A stretch of 24,562 bases of DNA from a virus. Every line of letters begins with the position of its first letter. The first letter of the stretch is position 1. This document shows, one piece after another, positions 16,262 to 22,433 of this stretch. Location: positions 1 to 24,562 of IMG/VR virus record IMGVR_UViG_3300033153_005525; one strand, 5' to 3'. A program made the position numbers and the translations under genes. The notes beneath the pieces were generated by a model, which worked only from the letters and a program-made list of their open reading frames with translations, was not told the DNA's origin and made no database searches.

Positions 16262-16566
16262 TTTTCTTTGCTTATTTCATAGAGTCTTTCATCCAATTTA
16301 GTTAATGTTCCTTTTATTTCTACGATGTCTTCTTTGATAGTAGATACATCTTGTTGGGTTTGCTCAATGGTAGATCTCACTAATTGATCTTTATAATCGA
16401 ACTCAATTTTTTGAACTTCTGGTTTCGGAAGCTCCATGGCTTTAGCAATGTCAGCTTGTAGTGTAAAATAAATTCCTAACAAGGAAGAAAACCCTATACC
16501 AGCTGCAATTAATTCTTTGATTGTTAAACTAAACTTACTGTTAGGGGTAATACTTCCTTTATCCAT
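16258..16566 (-). CDS. Single-membrane-span protein with coiled coil, possible lysis accessory
   Basis: The product is 102 residues. One membrane segment lies at about 18-37 (LIAAGIGFSSLLGIYFTLQ). It is followed by a long coiled-coil region (about 55-100: QLVRSTIEQTQQDVSTIKED, then IVEIKGTLTKLDERLYEISK). This topology is seen in small holin accessory proteins and in inner-membrane spanin-like proteins, and the gene lies a few genes from holin and endolysin. No lipobox or further motif is present, so the role stays a suggestion. Confidence 0.7.
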   Translation of the reverse strand: MDKGSITPNSKFSLTIKELIAAGIGFSSLLGIYFTLQADIAKAMELPKPEVQKIEFDYKDQLVRSTIEQTQQDVSTIKEDIVEIKGTLTKLDERLYEISKEK

Positions 16567-16584
16567 TATTTTTTATTTTCTACA

Positions 16585-16604
16585 TAAACGTAATTAAACG
16601 TAAT
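16585..16604. repeat. Perfect 10-base tandem duplication (TAAACGTAAT x2)
   Basis: Two adjacent identical copies of TAAACGTAAT lie in the 75-base gap just upstream of the membrane/coiled-coil gene. The placement suits a small regulatory or promoter-proximal element, but no promoter consensus overlaps it. Confidence 0.5.
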
Positions 16605-16641
16605 GTTAGTTGAACATGTGTGTGTTTGAGTATATTCCATT

Positions 16642-16866
16642 TTATCCCTTTTTGTTTTGTTTTCTTACTATTGGGTTTCTAATACTTATAGTATCTCCAC
16701 CTTTTGTTGTAATCACAGGCTTCTTTATAAATTTCTTAACTTTCTTGCCAGTGGTTTTAATCTTTTCTATCTTGCAATTATTGATCTGTTTTCTTTGCTC
16801 TTTAGACACTTTACCTTTAAAGTTTTTGCCTAAGACCTGAATCCTACATGTTGTTTTATCAGCCAT
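16642..16866 (-). CDS. Small lysine-rich basic protein
   Basis: The product is 74 residues, heavily Lys/Arg (FKGKVSKEQRKQ, then KIEKIKTTGKKVKKFIKK), with a beta-type tail (DTISIRNPIVRKQ). Its two Cys residues (CRIQVLG and NNCKIE) are not in a paired motif. Composition suggests nucleic-acid contact, as for the other small basic proteins of the late block. It follows the 170-residue putative virion gene by 18 bases. A rightward open frame overlaps it but is only its antisense shadow. Confidence 0.6.
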   Translation of the reverse strand: MADKTTCRIQVLGKNFKGKVSKEQRKQINNCKIEKIKTTGKKVKKFIKKPVITTKGGDTISIRNPIVRKQNKKG

Positions 16867-16884
16867 CTTATTATTATTTAAAAA

Positions 16885-17397
16885 TTACCAAATAGCTACA
16901 CAGTTGTTGTCTGCATTGGCATCAGTGCCAGTTGCATAAACCTGTAATATTTGAAGAGGAAGATAGTCTCCAACTGGAAACTGAGTAAAGGTTACAACAC
17001 TACCTCCAGTGGTTTTTACTTTTACATCTAATGCGGTATCTGTTCCAGAACTGCCTACATATAATAAACACCCATCAGAATCAGAAGACTCTTGGTCAGG
17101 GCCAGCAAGAAAGACAATATAAGCTTCTCCTGAAGCCAAAATATCTGCGCTTAATTCTAAAATTGTTGTGCTATCTATAGCTGTTACTGTCGCTACAGTG
17201 TTATCGGTTGTGTTATATACAATGTCTCCAATAACAACACCTGTAAAATCTGCTCCTACATCTACTAATTTATCAGTAGTTGTAGCGGTGGTTGTTCCGC
17301 TCATTTGTTGAACTCCAGGGTTTGGTATTGGGATTGTGTCACTGGCTATAACTTGTAGTGCTACTCCAGTGTTTACGGTTATTTTTGGGTACGCCAT
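16885..17397 (-). CDS. Putative virion surface or decoration protein
   Basis: The product is 170 residues and beta-rich. It opens MAYPKITVNTGVALQVIASDTIPIPNPG, then carries TTDKLVDVGADFTGVVIGDIVYNTTDNTVATVTAIDS and ends FPVGDYLPLQILQVYATGTDAN...CVAIW. The 'gvkvGDiVyn.....atVtai.....l.ls.di...g..y.if' middle is the type of small barrel seen in phage head-fibre and decoration proteins. The final 'pvgdylPlqilqVyatGTda' segment resembles the ends of small spike proteins. The exact virion position cannot be told. Confidence 0.65.
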   Translation of the reverse strand: MAYPKITVNTGVALQVIASDTIPIPNPGVQQMSGTTTATTTDKLVDVGADFTGVVIGDIVYNTTDNTVATVTAIDSTTILELSADILASGEAYIVFLAGPDQESSDSDGCLLYVGSSGTDTALDVKVKTTGGSVVTFTQFPVGDYLPLQILQVYATGTDANADNNCVAIW

Positions 17398-17427
17398 TAT
17401 TTTATGTTTTGAGGGTTAAAAATCTCT

Positions 17428-17583
17428 TTACTTTTTATAAGGAAAAACTCTATTAAGGGTATCACGCCTCTCGTTACACCCACAGTCATTTCCAGTTACT
17501 TTGCTTACTTTGTCTACAACTCTTTTTATACCTGTAGCCTTAGTAATTTTTTCTATACTATCGCCTAAGCCTTTAGATTTCAT
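17428..17583 (-). CDS. Small conserved-looking basic protein with DCGC motif
   Basis: The ATG at 17583 gives 51 residues: KGLGDSIEKITKATGIKRVVDKV, then a DCGCNERRDTLNRVFPY end. The combination of a GLGDxIEKxTKATGI helix and a C-x-C followed by an Arg-rich helix and a FPY tail looks like a defined small phage family rather than a random frame. An upstream TTG at 17628 extends the frame by 15 residues, and the same frame stays open to 17698 without any ATG, so the true start is uncertain. The Cys pair might hold a metal. The function is unknown. Confidence 0.65.
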   Translation of the reverse strand: MKSKGLGDSIEKITKATGIKRVVDKVSKVTGNDCGCNERRDTLNRVFPYKK

Positions 17584-17702
17584 TTTATTTACATTTACAC
17601 AATTTGTGTGGACATTTTTCCACTTCAAATAATAATTTAGATATAAGCCAGTTCCATTTACATTGAAACTTGCACCACACTCCTTGAATCCACTTGCCTA
17701 TT

Positions 17703-17909
17703 CTAATAAGTAATTTTCCCATCTTTATCTATTTTTGGTGGAGGAATGTTTTTAATTCTCCTTCCATCATGAGGCACAACTTGACGATAGGTTTTACTAT
17801 CGATATGAATATGTGCTTTTTTAGGAGCAGCTTCCTTTTTTTTAGCTACCGCCTTTTTTTTTACTACCACCTTTTTTTTGGTAGTAGCTTTTTTGGATCT
17901 TCCCCACAT
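17703..17909 (-). CDS. Lysine-rich histone-H1-like small protein
   Basis: The product is 68 residues. The first half is a tandem of basic units (KKATTKKKVVVKKKAVAKKK), followed by EAAPKKA, the composition of histone-H1-like and DNA-condensing tails. The second half (HIHIDSKTYRQVVPHDGRR, then IKNIPPPKIDKDGKITY) is a short beta-type, proline-containing segment that could be the specific contact. It is likely a nucleic-acid-binding protein, possibly packaged with DNA. The call rests on composition. Confidence 0.65.
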   Translation of the reverse strand: MWGRSKKATTKKKVVVKKKAVAKKKEAAPKKAHIHIDSKTYRQVVPHDGRRIKNIPPPKIDKDGKITY

Positions 17910-17929
17910 TATATTAAATTTAAATTAAA

Positions 17930-18079
17930 TTATCTATTTCTTGCCATCTTTCTAAAGGTCTTCGCTAAATTGTAACGCCTTGAACCTTTAGGGCAAGATT
18001 TACTTCCAAATTTTTTACCAGTACAAGGCTTATCTTTCCTCATACCTTTGGTTGCTTTTTGTATCCAATCCTTTGCCAT
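17930..18079 (-). CDS. 49-residue basic microprotein
   Basis: The gene runs from ATG 18079 to TAA 17930. The product begins MAKDWIQKATKGMRKDKP and ends NLAKTFRKMARNR, with two Cys residues (PCTG, SCPKG) that could pair. The MAK start, compact gap of two bases to the next gene and high Lys/Arg content match its neighbours. It is too short for most gene finders but fits exactly between two other small genes, which supports it. Confidence 0.7.
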   Translation of the reverse strand: MAKDWIQKATKGMRKDKPCTGKKFGSKSCPKGSRRYNLAKTFRKMARNR

Positions 18080-18081
18080 AA

Positions 18082-18303
18082 TTATTTTTTAATTAAAGAT
18101 GACAGGTGACTTTTTACTTTATGAACATGTTTGTGTTCATGTCTATAACCCATTCCTTTGTCCGCGCCATAAGCGTGGCCATAGATTTTTTTAGACATTG
18201 CTTTAGATTCATCTCTTCTGTCTTTTAAAGATTGAGAGTGATGGCCGCGGTGTCTTCCACCTAATGACTCATCTAATCGAGCGTTATATCCTTGTTTTGC
18301 CAT
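18082..18303 (-). CDS. 73-residue Arg/His-rich basic protein
   Basis: The product starts MAKQGYNARLDESLGGRHRG, has an SLKDRRDESKAM helix and ends in a His-rich stretch (YRHEHKHVHKVKSH). The N-terminal half looks like a conserved short module; the His cluster could bind metal. It belongs to the run of tiny basic proteins at the front of the late block. A TATATTTG element lies 30 bases upstream of its start. The function is unknown, with nucleic-acid or virion association inferred from charge. Confidence 0.7.
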   Translation of the reverse strand: MAKQGYNARLDESLGGRHRGHHSQSLKDRRDESKAMSKKIYGHAYGADKGMGYRHEHKHVHKVKSHLSSLIKK

Positions 18304-18332
18304 AATACAAAATTTAGTAATTAATAATACTA

Positions 18333-18340
18333 CAAATATA
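18333..18340 (-). promoter_or_regulatory. Possible -7 element (TATATTTG)
   Basis: In the 62-base gap between two small basic genes the minus strand reads TATATTTG, a TAnnTTTG match 30 bases before the downstream ATG. No TTG at the 19-base spacing is present. It is weak support for an internal promoter. Confidence 0.3.
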
Positions 18341-18365
18341 GTAATAATTTATTTTTGATTTTGAG

Positions 18366-18506
18366 CTAATCCCAGGGGTTGTGAGATTTTCTTGCAGCTC
18401 TTCTTTTTTTTCTTCTCTCCTTATTTCCTTTTAATACTGCTTTAACAGAACGTAAAATATTACCTACTTTAGTTCCCCCTTCTTTTTTCTTTTTTTTCTT
18501 AGCCAT
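18366..18506 (-). CDS. 46-residue Lys/Arg-rich microprotein
   Basis: The gene runs from ATG 18506 to TAG 18366. The product opens with MAKKKKKKEGGTKVGNILRS, carries NKERRKKRRAARK and ends SHNPWD. Nearly half of the residues are Lys or Arg. The clean fit between its neighbours (one base from the upstream gene's stop) and the MAK start favour a real gene. It is likely nucleic-acid binding. Confidence 0.65.
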   Translation of the reverse strand: MAKKKKKKEGGTKVGNILRSVKAVLKGNKERRKKRRAARKSHNPWD

Positions 18507-18507
18507 G

Positions 18508-18714
18508 TTATGATCTTTGATTTGATGATTCTACCCAATTTTTCATTTGAGTATTTCCTCCTAACAAATATGCAGAGTTAGAACTACGACCTGAAGGCCC
18601 TTTTTTAGGGTCACCTGGTTTCCATTTTCCTTTAGGTTTTTTAGGTTTAGTACGTCCCAATCTTATATTTCTTTCTGCAATCAGCTGTTTAGCTGTTTTA
18701 TGTCCATTTCCCAT
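18508..18714 (-). CDS. 68-residue basic Gly/Pro/Lys protein
   Basis: The product reads MGNGHKTAKQLIAERNIRLG, then TKPKKPKGKWKPGDPKKGPS, then a SSNSAYLLGGNTQMKNWVE tail. It is a helix followed by an unstructured Lys-Pro linker and a polar end. There is no recognised domain. It is packed within 1-2 bases of the neighbouring microgenes, so it is one cistron of the basic cluster. Confidence 0.65.
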   Translation of the reverse strand: MGNGHKTAKQLIAERNIRLGRTKPKKPKGKWKPGDPKKGPSGRSSNSAYLLGGNTQMKNWVESSNQRS

Positions 18715-18716
18715 TA

Positions 18717-18803
18717 TTATTTCTTTTTATAAACTGCTCTTAATGCTTTTTTGGAGGCCTTTGAACCTTTCTTGAGTAATCTTTTTGGTTTTACTTTTTT
18801 CAT
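18717..18803 (-). CDS. 28-residue basic microprotein
   Basis: The gene runs from ATG 18803 to TAA 18717. The product begins MKKVKPKRLLKKGSKASKKA and ends RAVYKKK; it is half Lys/Arg and would form one amphipathic helix. It fills exactly the gap between two accepted genes with spacings of 2 and 4 bases. The short length keeps confidence moderate. Confidence 0.5.
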   Translation of the reverse strand: MKKVKPKRLLKKGSKASKKALRAVYKKK

Positions 18804-18807
18804 AATT

Positions 18808-19194
18808 TTATTTATTTATACGTTTGGTTATTCTTTTAATTCTTTTGGTTAAATGCTTTGACCTGGTAGCAACTCTTTTTGCAGAACCAGCTAAGCGTTC
18901 CCTTTTACCCTTGAGCTTCGCTACTTTAGTGGCTTTTTTACCATGTAATTTTTGAGATTGTTTTTTCTTTTGCTTTTCAGACAAGCCATGCACATTAACT
19001 TTTCCTCTTTTTCTCTGAGCAGCTCTTGCTTTTCTTACGGCTGAGGTTCTCATAGCTCCCGCAGTCTTTTCATTTAATTTACCGCTTTTTAATCCTTTGT
19101 TTGCTGCTTGCATTAGCTTTTTAGCTTTGCCTTCTTTTCTTTCAGCGGCAGCTATTTTTCTGTTATATTTCTTTACTCTTAATCCTTTGGGCAT
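18808..19194 (-). CDS. 128-residue extremely basic helical protein
   Basis: The product is the largest of the basic cluster. It is made of Lys/Arg/Ala helices (GKAKKLMQAANKGLKSGK; SAVRKARAAQRKRGKVN) and ends in RITKRINK, with hardly any acidic residues. This is the composition of DNA- or RNA-condensing proteins. No cysteine, no membrane segment and no enzymatic motif are present. It may be an internal virion or nucleoid-type protein; this is inferred from charge only. Confidence 0.7.
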   Translation of the reverse strand: MPKGLRVKKYNRKIAAAERKEGKAKKLMQAANKGLKSGKLNEKTAGAMRTSAVRKARAAQRKRGKVNVHGLSEKQKKKQSQKLHGKKATKVAKLKGKRERLAGSAKRVATRSKHLTKRIKRITKRINK

Positions 19195-19220
19195 AATATG
19201 ATTGTTTTTAAATTGTTATC

Positions 19221-19361
19221 CTATCTTCCTTGTCCTCGATACATTGTGCCTTTATAATATTTACCATTTTTTTGTTTAGTATGTCTATTCTTAGAATGGA
19301 CACCTGGTCTCTTTGTGGAGGGAGAAGAATTGTATATACTTAACTGTATTTTCCTCGCCAT
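19221..19361 (-). CDS. 46-residue basic microprotein with YRGQGR end
   Basis: The gene runs from ATG 19361 to TAG 19221. The product opens MARKIQLSIYNSSPSTKRPG, continues VHSKNRHTKQK and ends KGTMYRGQGR. The KRPGVHSKNRHTK core and YRGQGR tail look like a defined small phage family and not a chance frame. It is the first gene of the leftward late block and lies 23 bases after a -7 element on the minus strand. Confidence 0.72.
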   Translation of the reverse strand: MARKIQLSIYNSSPSTKRPGVHSKNRHTKQKNGKYYKGTMYRGQGR

Positions 19362-19376
19362 TATTTTAATTGTTTG

Positions 19377-19392
19377 TATCTTTACAAAGATA
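19377..19392. promoter_or_regulatory. Palindromic divergent promoter region (TATCTTTACAAAGATA)
   Basis: Two 7-base arms (TATCTTT / AAAGATA) flank a two-base centre in the 53-base gap between the leftward late block and the rightward regulator gene. On the minus strand 19385-19392 reads TATCTTTG, an exact Bacteroidetes -7 element for the late block. On the plus strand 19377-19384 reads TATCTTTA, a near match for the regulator. The symmetry could also be a binding site. No TTG is at the expected spacing on either strand. Confidence 0.5.
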
Positions 19393-19414
19393 ACAATTTA
19401 ATTAAATAAAATTT

Positions 19415-19867
19415 ATGAGCATCCCCGTGCGCAATAATTCTTCGCGTAAACAACCCTCTAATGATTATTTAAAATACTGGAAAGTAGTAAAGTATTGGGT
19501 TAAAAGGAAATATGCTATATCTTCTGGAGATTTAGATCTAATGTTGTTCTTATATAGCGAACATTTATTTAATAAAACAAAATTTGAAGAGTTCAATGAA
19601 CTCATGTCGTGGGATTCTAATAGGTTCTATAGATTGATAAAAGAAGGGTGGATACATAAATGGAGAGAAAAAAAGGGTAAACAAGCTGCCCTCTATGAAT
19701 TAACCTATGCAGGGAAGCGCATGATAGATAATGTATATAAAAAATTAAATGGTGAAAAATTTTCAGAATCTTACGTTAACAATCCTATTTTTAAACATGA
19801 TGTTAAGTTTAGAGATAAGGTCTATAGAAACTATATGAAAAAAATCAATCAAGAAAACCGATCATAG
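19415..19867 (+). CDS. Putative winged-helix DNA-binding regulator
   Basis: The product is 150 residues. A helix-rich N-terminal half (YLKYWKVVKYWVKRKY, DLDLMLFLYSEHLF, NELMSWDSNRFYRLIKEGWI) is followed by a basic wing (HKWREKKGKQAALYELTYAGKRMIDNVYKKL). The closing 'aalYeLT.aGkrmi' strand-helix is characteristic of MarR/PadR-type winged helices. It is the only rightward gene between two leftward operons and shares a palindromic promoter region with the late block, so it is a natural candidate for switching that block. Its end overlaps the groES end by six bases, tail to tail. Confidence 0.7.
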   Translation: MSIPVRNNSSRKQPSNDYLKYWKVVKYWVKRKYAISSGDLDLMLFLYSEHLFNKTKFEEFNELMSWDSNRFYRLIKEGWIHKWREKKGKQAALYELTYAGKRMIDNVYKKLNGEKFSESYVNNPIFKHDVKFRDKVYRNYMKKINQENRS

Positions 19868-20119
19868 TACAACTACTACGTCTCTTTCTTGAATAATCGT
19901 GTAGGTGTCATCATTAATAATCATCGAATGTCCAGCTGCTTTATCAAAATAAATTAAATCTTTAGATTTAATAGTATCAACATTAGTTCCTGGTTCTACT
20001 ACTTCAGCCTTGTGATAACGTAAAGAAGAAACATCTTCGGAGGAAAGTAATATTCCTGAATCTGTTTTATACTCTTCGTTTATTTTTTTTATAATAATAT
20101 ACTTTCCTACTGGCCTCAT
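19862..20119 (-). CDS. groES: GroES co-chaperonin
   Basis: The product is 85 residues, somewhat shorter than bacterial GroES (about 95). The strand order is typical: YIIIKKI, a mobile-loop region YKTDSGILLSSED with ILL in place of the GroEL-contacting hydrophobic tripeptide, HKAEVVEPG, DLIYFDKAAGHSM, INDDTYTIIQERDVVVVL. It would cap the phage GroEL ring and close the folding chamber. It is the last gene of a leftward operon with groEL and a small unknown gene, whose stop overlaps its start as ATGA. Confidence 0.88.
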   Translation of the reverse strand: MRPVGKYIIIKKINEEYKTDSGILLSSEDVSSLRYHKAEVVEPGTNVDTIKSKDLIYFDKAAGHSMIINDDTYTIIQERDVVVVL

Positions 20120-20352
20120 TCTTTAGTTGGATCTACTATAGTTAAATCTAATTCATTAGCGACATAAACAATATGTTTTGTCGTATCTTCTGAAGAGGTA
20201 TGTTCTTTACCTTTATCATCACAAAAGATATACTCGCGTACAACTAATTGATCATTAGAGATAGTAGCTACATAAGTCCAACCATGATTCCAGGAAAAGA
20301 TTTGACTCCCTTCCTTCTTTAAGGTTTTTTTGTACTTTTTAAACTTGGTCAT
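20116..20352 (-). CDS. Hypothetical small protein between groEL and groES
   Basis: The product is 78 residues with a basic N-terminus (TKFKKYKKTLKKEG) followed by beta-type strands (WTYVATISNDQLVVREYIFC; KHIVYVANELDLTIVD). It is not similar to GroES or to any recognised domain. It lies 10 bases after groEL and overlaps groES by four bases, so its product is made together with the chaperonin and might be a substrate adaptor or regulator. The function is unknown. Confidence 0.7.
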   Translation of the reverse strand: MTKFKKYKKTLKKEGSQIFSWNHGWTYVATISNDQLVVREYIFCDDKGKEHTSSEDTTKHIVYVANELDLTIVDPTKE

Positions 20353-20362
20353 AATAAAATAT

Positions 20363-21982
20363 TTAATCTTTAATTCGTGCGTGAGTTATAATTGCATTGG
20401 TACTTAAAATTGTAGTAGCGACACTGCTCGCATTTATTAATGCGTTCTTAGTTACTTTAAGAGGATCTATTACCCCCAACTTATATAAGTCACCAAACTT
20501 CTCATTTTTTACATCGTATCCGAAATTAGCCTTTTTTTCTTTTTCAATTAAGGAGATTATTTTCTTTGGATCTATTCCTGCATTAACAAGTATTTGTTCT
20601 AAAGGTTTAGTAATAGCATTTTTTACTATATTAAAAGCGCTCATATAATCCAAATCAATCTCTTTATTAACTAATTTTTTAGAAGCTGAATATAATGCAA
20701 GTCCTGCACCAGGGACTATGCCTGCTTCTAAAGCACTGCGCACCGCGCATACCGAGTCATCGACTCGGTCAAATTTTTCTTTTTGCTCTACATCACTATT
20801 ACCGCCTACGTAAATACAGCCTATAGCACCTGCTAAGCTCGCTATTCTTTCATTTATAAATTTTTTACTTACTGCATCAGTAGTAGATTTCTGTTGTTCT
20901 TTGAGTTCTTTTATTCTTTGTTTAAGTTCTTCACTTGGTTCTTGATTTTTAATCATCACCGAAGAGTGTTGTCCTATAATTACTTTATCAGCATGTCCTA
21001 AGTCTGTTTCATTTAGTAGGGTTAAATCATCACCTGTTTTTTCAGAAAAATATTTAGCACCTAAGGTAAGGGCAATATCTTGTAGTAGCTCATGTTTCTT
21101 ATAGCCGAATGAAGGGGTAGGTATATTACAGAGCTTTAAATTATTTCTCACCACATTAGCGGCTAATGTATTTACTACATTGGGAGCGCAATCGGCAATA
21201 AGTAATAGTGTCTCATTTTTTTGAATGATAGGTTTAAGTATCGTTTCTATTTGAAGGATGTTACTTATATCTTGATCACACACTAAAACTTTCGCATTCT
21301 CTAAAATACACTCGTCTTTCTTTTGGTTATTAATAAACAAATTAGATGAGTATCCTCTATCTACTTTTATTCCGTTTGTTACTTCCGCATATGTCTCATG
21401 ATTTTGGGAACGCTCTACGGTAACAATTCCATCACGTCCTACTTTTTTATACGCATCATAGATCAACTGTCCTATCTCAGGATCATTGTTCGCTGAAATT
21501 TTTGCTACATCTAACAAACTACTTTGCGTTATTTTTTTTGCTGTCTTATTTAAGTCTTTAACTACCTCTTTTATTATTTGATTTACATAACGTACTACTT
21601 GGGCAGTATTATTTGAGGGTAGTATATGGGTTTCACCTGCCTTTACAAAGGCTTCCGCTAAAACAATAGCCGTAGTTGTTCCATCTCCCGCTTCATTAGA
21701 AGTACGGTTGGCGGCATCTTTCATCATCTTAATAGCTAAGTTCTCAACGGGGTCATCTAAATAAACTGCACGCGCCACAGTCACTCCATCTTTGGTAACG
21801 GTTATTCCCGCAAGATGATCAGTCGACTCTATGATAACGGTTTTACCGCGTGGGCCTAAAGTACTCTTTACAGTCTTAGCAATAGATTCTATTCCTTGCA
21901 TTAATTTTCTTCTACCTTTTTTATCGAAATGGAGGTCTTTAGGAATGTAGCCTTGTTTTTGAGGCGAATTGGTTATAGGCAT
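20363..21982 (-). CDS. groEL: Phage GroEL chaperonin (Hsp60)
   Basis: The product is 539 residues, full length. The ATP site is intact: TLGPRGKTVI near 41-50, VTKDGVTVA near 62-70, GDGTTT at 99-104, and VDDSVCAVRSALEAGIVPGAG with the conserved catalytic Asp and glycine-rich segment near the end. The apical domain keeps GYSSNLFI and the FGYKKHELLQDIA helix. Differences from bacterial GroEL are an N-terminus about 13 residues longer and loss of the Gly-Gly-Met tail; the protein ends TTILSTNAIITHARIKD. It is expected to form ATP-driven rings that fold phage proteins, paired with the GroES encoded downstream. The promoter is probably the TATCTTTG about 100 bases upstream. Confidence 0.95.
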   Translation of the reverse strand: MPITNSPQKQGYIPKDLHFDKKGRRKLMQGIESIAKTVKSTLGPRGKTVIIESTDHLAGITVTKDGVTVARAVYLDDPVENLAIKMMKDAANRTSNEAGDGTTTAIVLAEAFVKAGETHILPSNNTAQVVRYVNQIIKEVVKDLNKTAKKITQSSLLDVAKISANNDPEIGQLIYDAYKKVGRDGIVTVERSQNHETYAEVTNGIKVDRGYSSNLFINNQKKDECILENAKVLVCDQDISNILQIETILKPIIQKNETLLLIADCAPNVVNTLAANVVRNNLKLCNIPTPSFGYKKHELLQDIALTLGAKYFSEKTGDDLTLLNETDLGHADKVIIGQHSSVMIKNQEPSEELKQRIKELKEQQKSTTDAVSKKFINERIASLAGAIGCIYVGGNSDVEQKEKFDRVDDSVCAVRSALEAGIVPGAGLALYSASKKLVNKEIDLDYMSAFNIVKNAITKPLEQILVNAGIDPKKIISLIEKEKKANFGYDVKNEKFGDLYKLGVIDPLKVTKNALINASSVATTILSTNAIITHARIKD

Positions 21983-22080
21983 TTAAATATATTTAATTTC
22001 TTTTTTATCTTTTTAAAACTAATGGTAGTAATATGTTTTACATATCGCTTAAAGGATTTCATTCTATCAGCGTACATAAA

Positions 22081-22088
22081 CAAAGATA
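22081..22088 (-). promoter_or_regulatory. Probable groEL operon -7 element (TATCTTTG)
   Basis: The minus strand reads TATCTTTG about 99 bases before the groEL ATG, an exact TAnnTTTG match, with a cluster of TGTCAT/ATGACA hexamers just upstream. No TTG at 19 bases was found. The long leader leaves room for post-transcriptional control. Confidence 0.5.
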
Positions 22089-22109
22089 CAATATATTTTT
22101 AAAATTCCT

Positions 22110-22300
22110 ATGACGGAATGACAACTTTGTTCCTGCTTTTTAAGCTATAGTGTTTTTTCTATTTCTTCTTTTTTTATTACACAAAATTATTGGAAAAAAA
22201 CTGTCATTTCTGTCATTTTACATTTAACTTATTGATTATCAATATATTATATATTTAATTATTGTCATAAAACTGTCATAAAAATGACAATAATAGTCAT
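22110..22300. promoter_or_regulatory. Cluster of TGTCAT / ATGACA hexamers, operator- or iteron-like
   Basis: Exact copies of TGTCAT lie at 22202-22207, 22211-22216, 22263-22268 and 22274-22279. Inverse copies (ATGACA) lie at 22119-22124 and 22284-22289, and near copies at 22110-22115 and 22295-22300. The pair at 22274-22289 forms a perfect inverted repeat, TGTCATAAAAATGACA. The surrounding sequence is almost pure A+T. It sits in the gene-free stretch 21983-22433 upstream of groEL, which fits a multi-site operator; an origin with iterons is the other reading. Nothing else was seen in that stretch apart from the promoter element and the terminator. Confidence 0.55.
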
Positions 22301-22362
22301 ATTAATAATAATATAAATAATAACTATAAAAAATTAAACAATTAATAAAAGATGATATAAAA

Positions 22363-22390
22363 AAAAGAGTTCCTTTTAAGAAACTCCTTT
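22363..22390 (-). terminator. Rho-independent terminator (leftward)
   Basis: Arms GAGTT (22367-22371) and AACTC (22382-22386) form a hairpin with a ten-base loop. On the minus strand it is followed by a run of T, the usual intrinsic terminator shape. It lies about 45 bases after the stop of the 72-residue gene and separates it from the groEL operon. Confidence 0.6.
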
Positions 22391-22433
22391 TCAAAACTAA
22401 ATCAAAAACAGAATAAATTGGGAATGTAATATT

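Noticed and set aside
16610-16840. Rightward 76-codon hydrophobic frame
   Set aside because: It is the mirror of the lysine-rich leftward gene at 16642-16866; Lys codons read in antisense give Phe/Leu.
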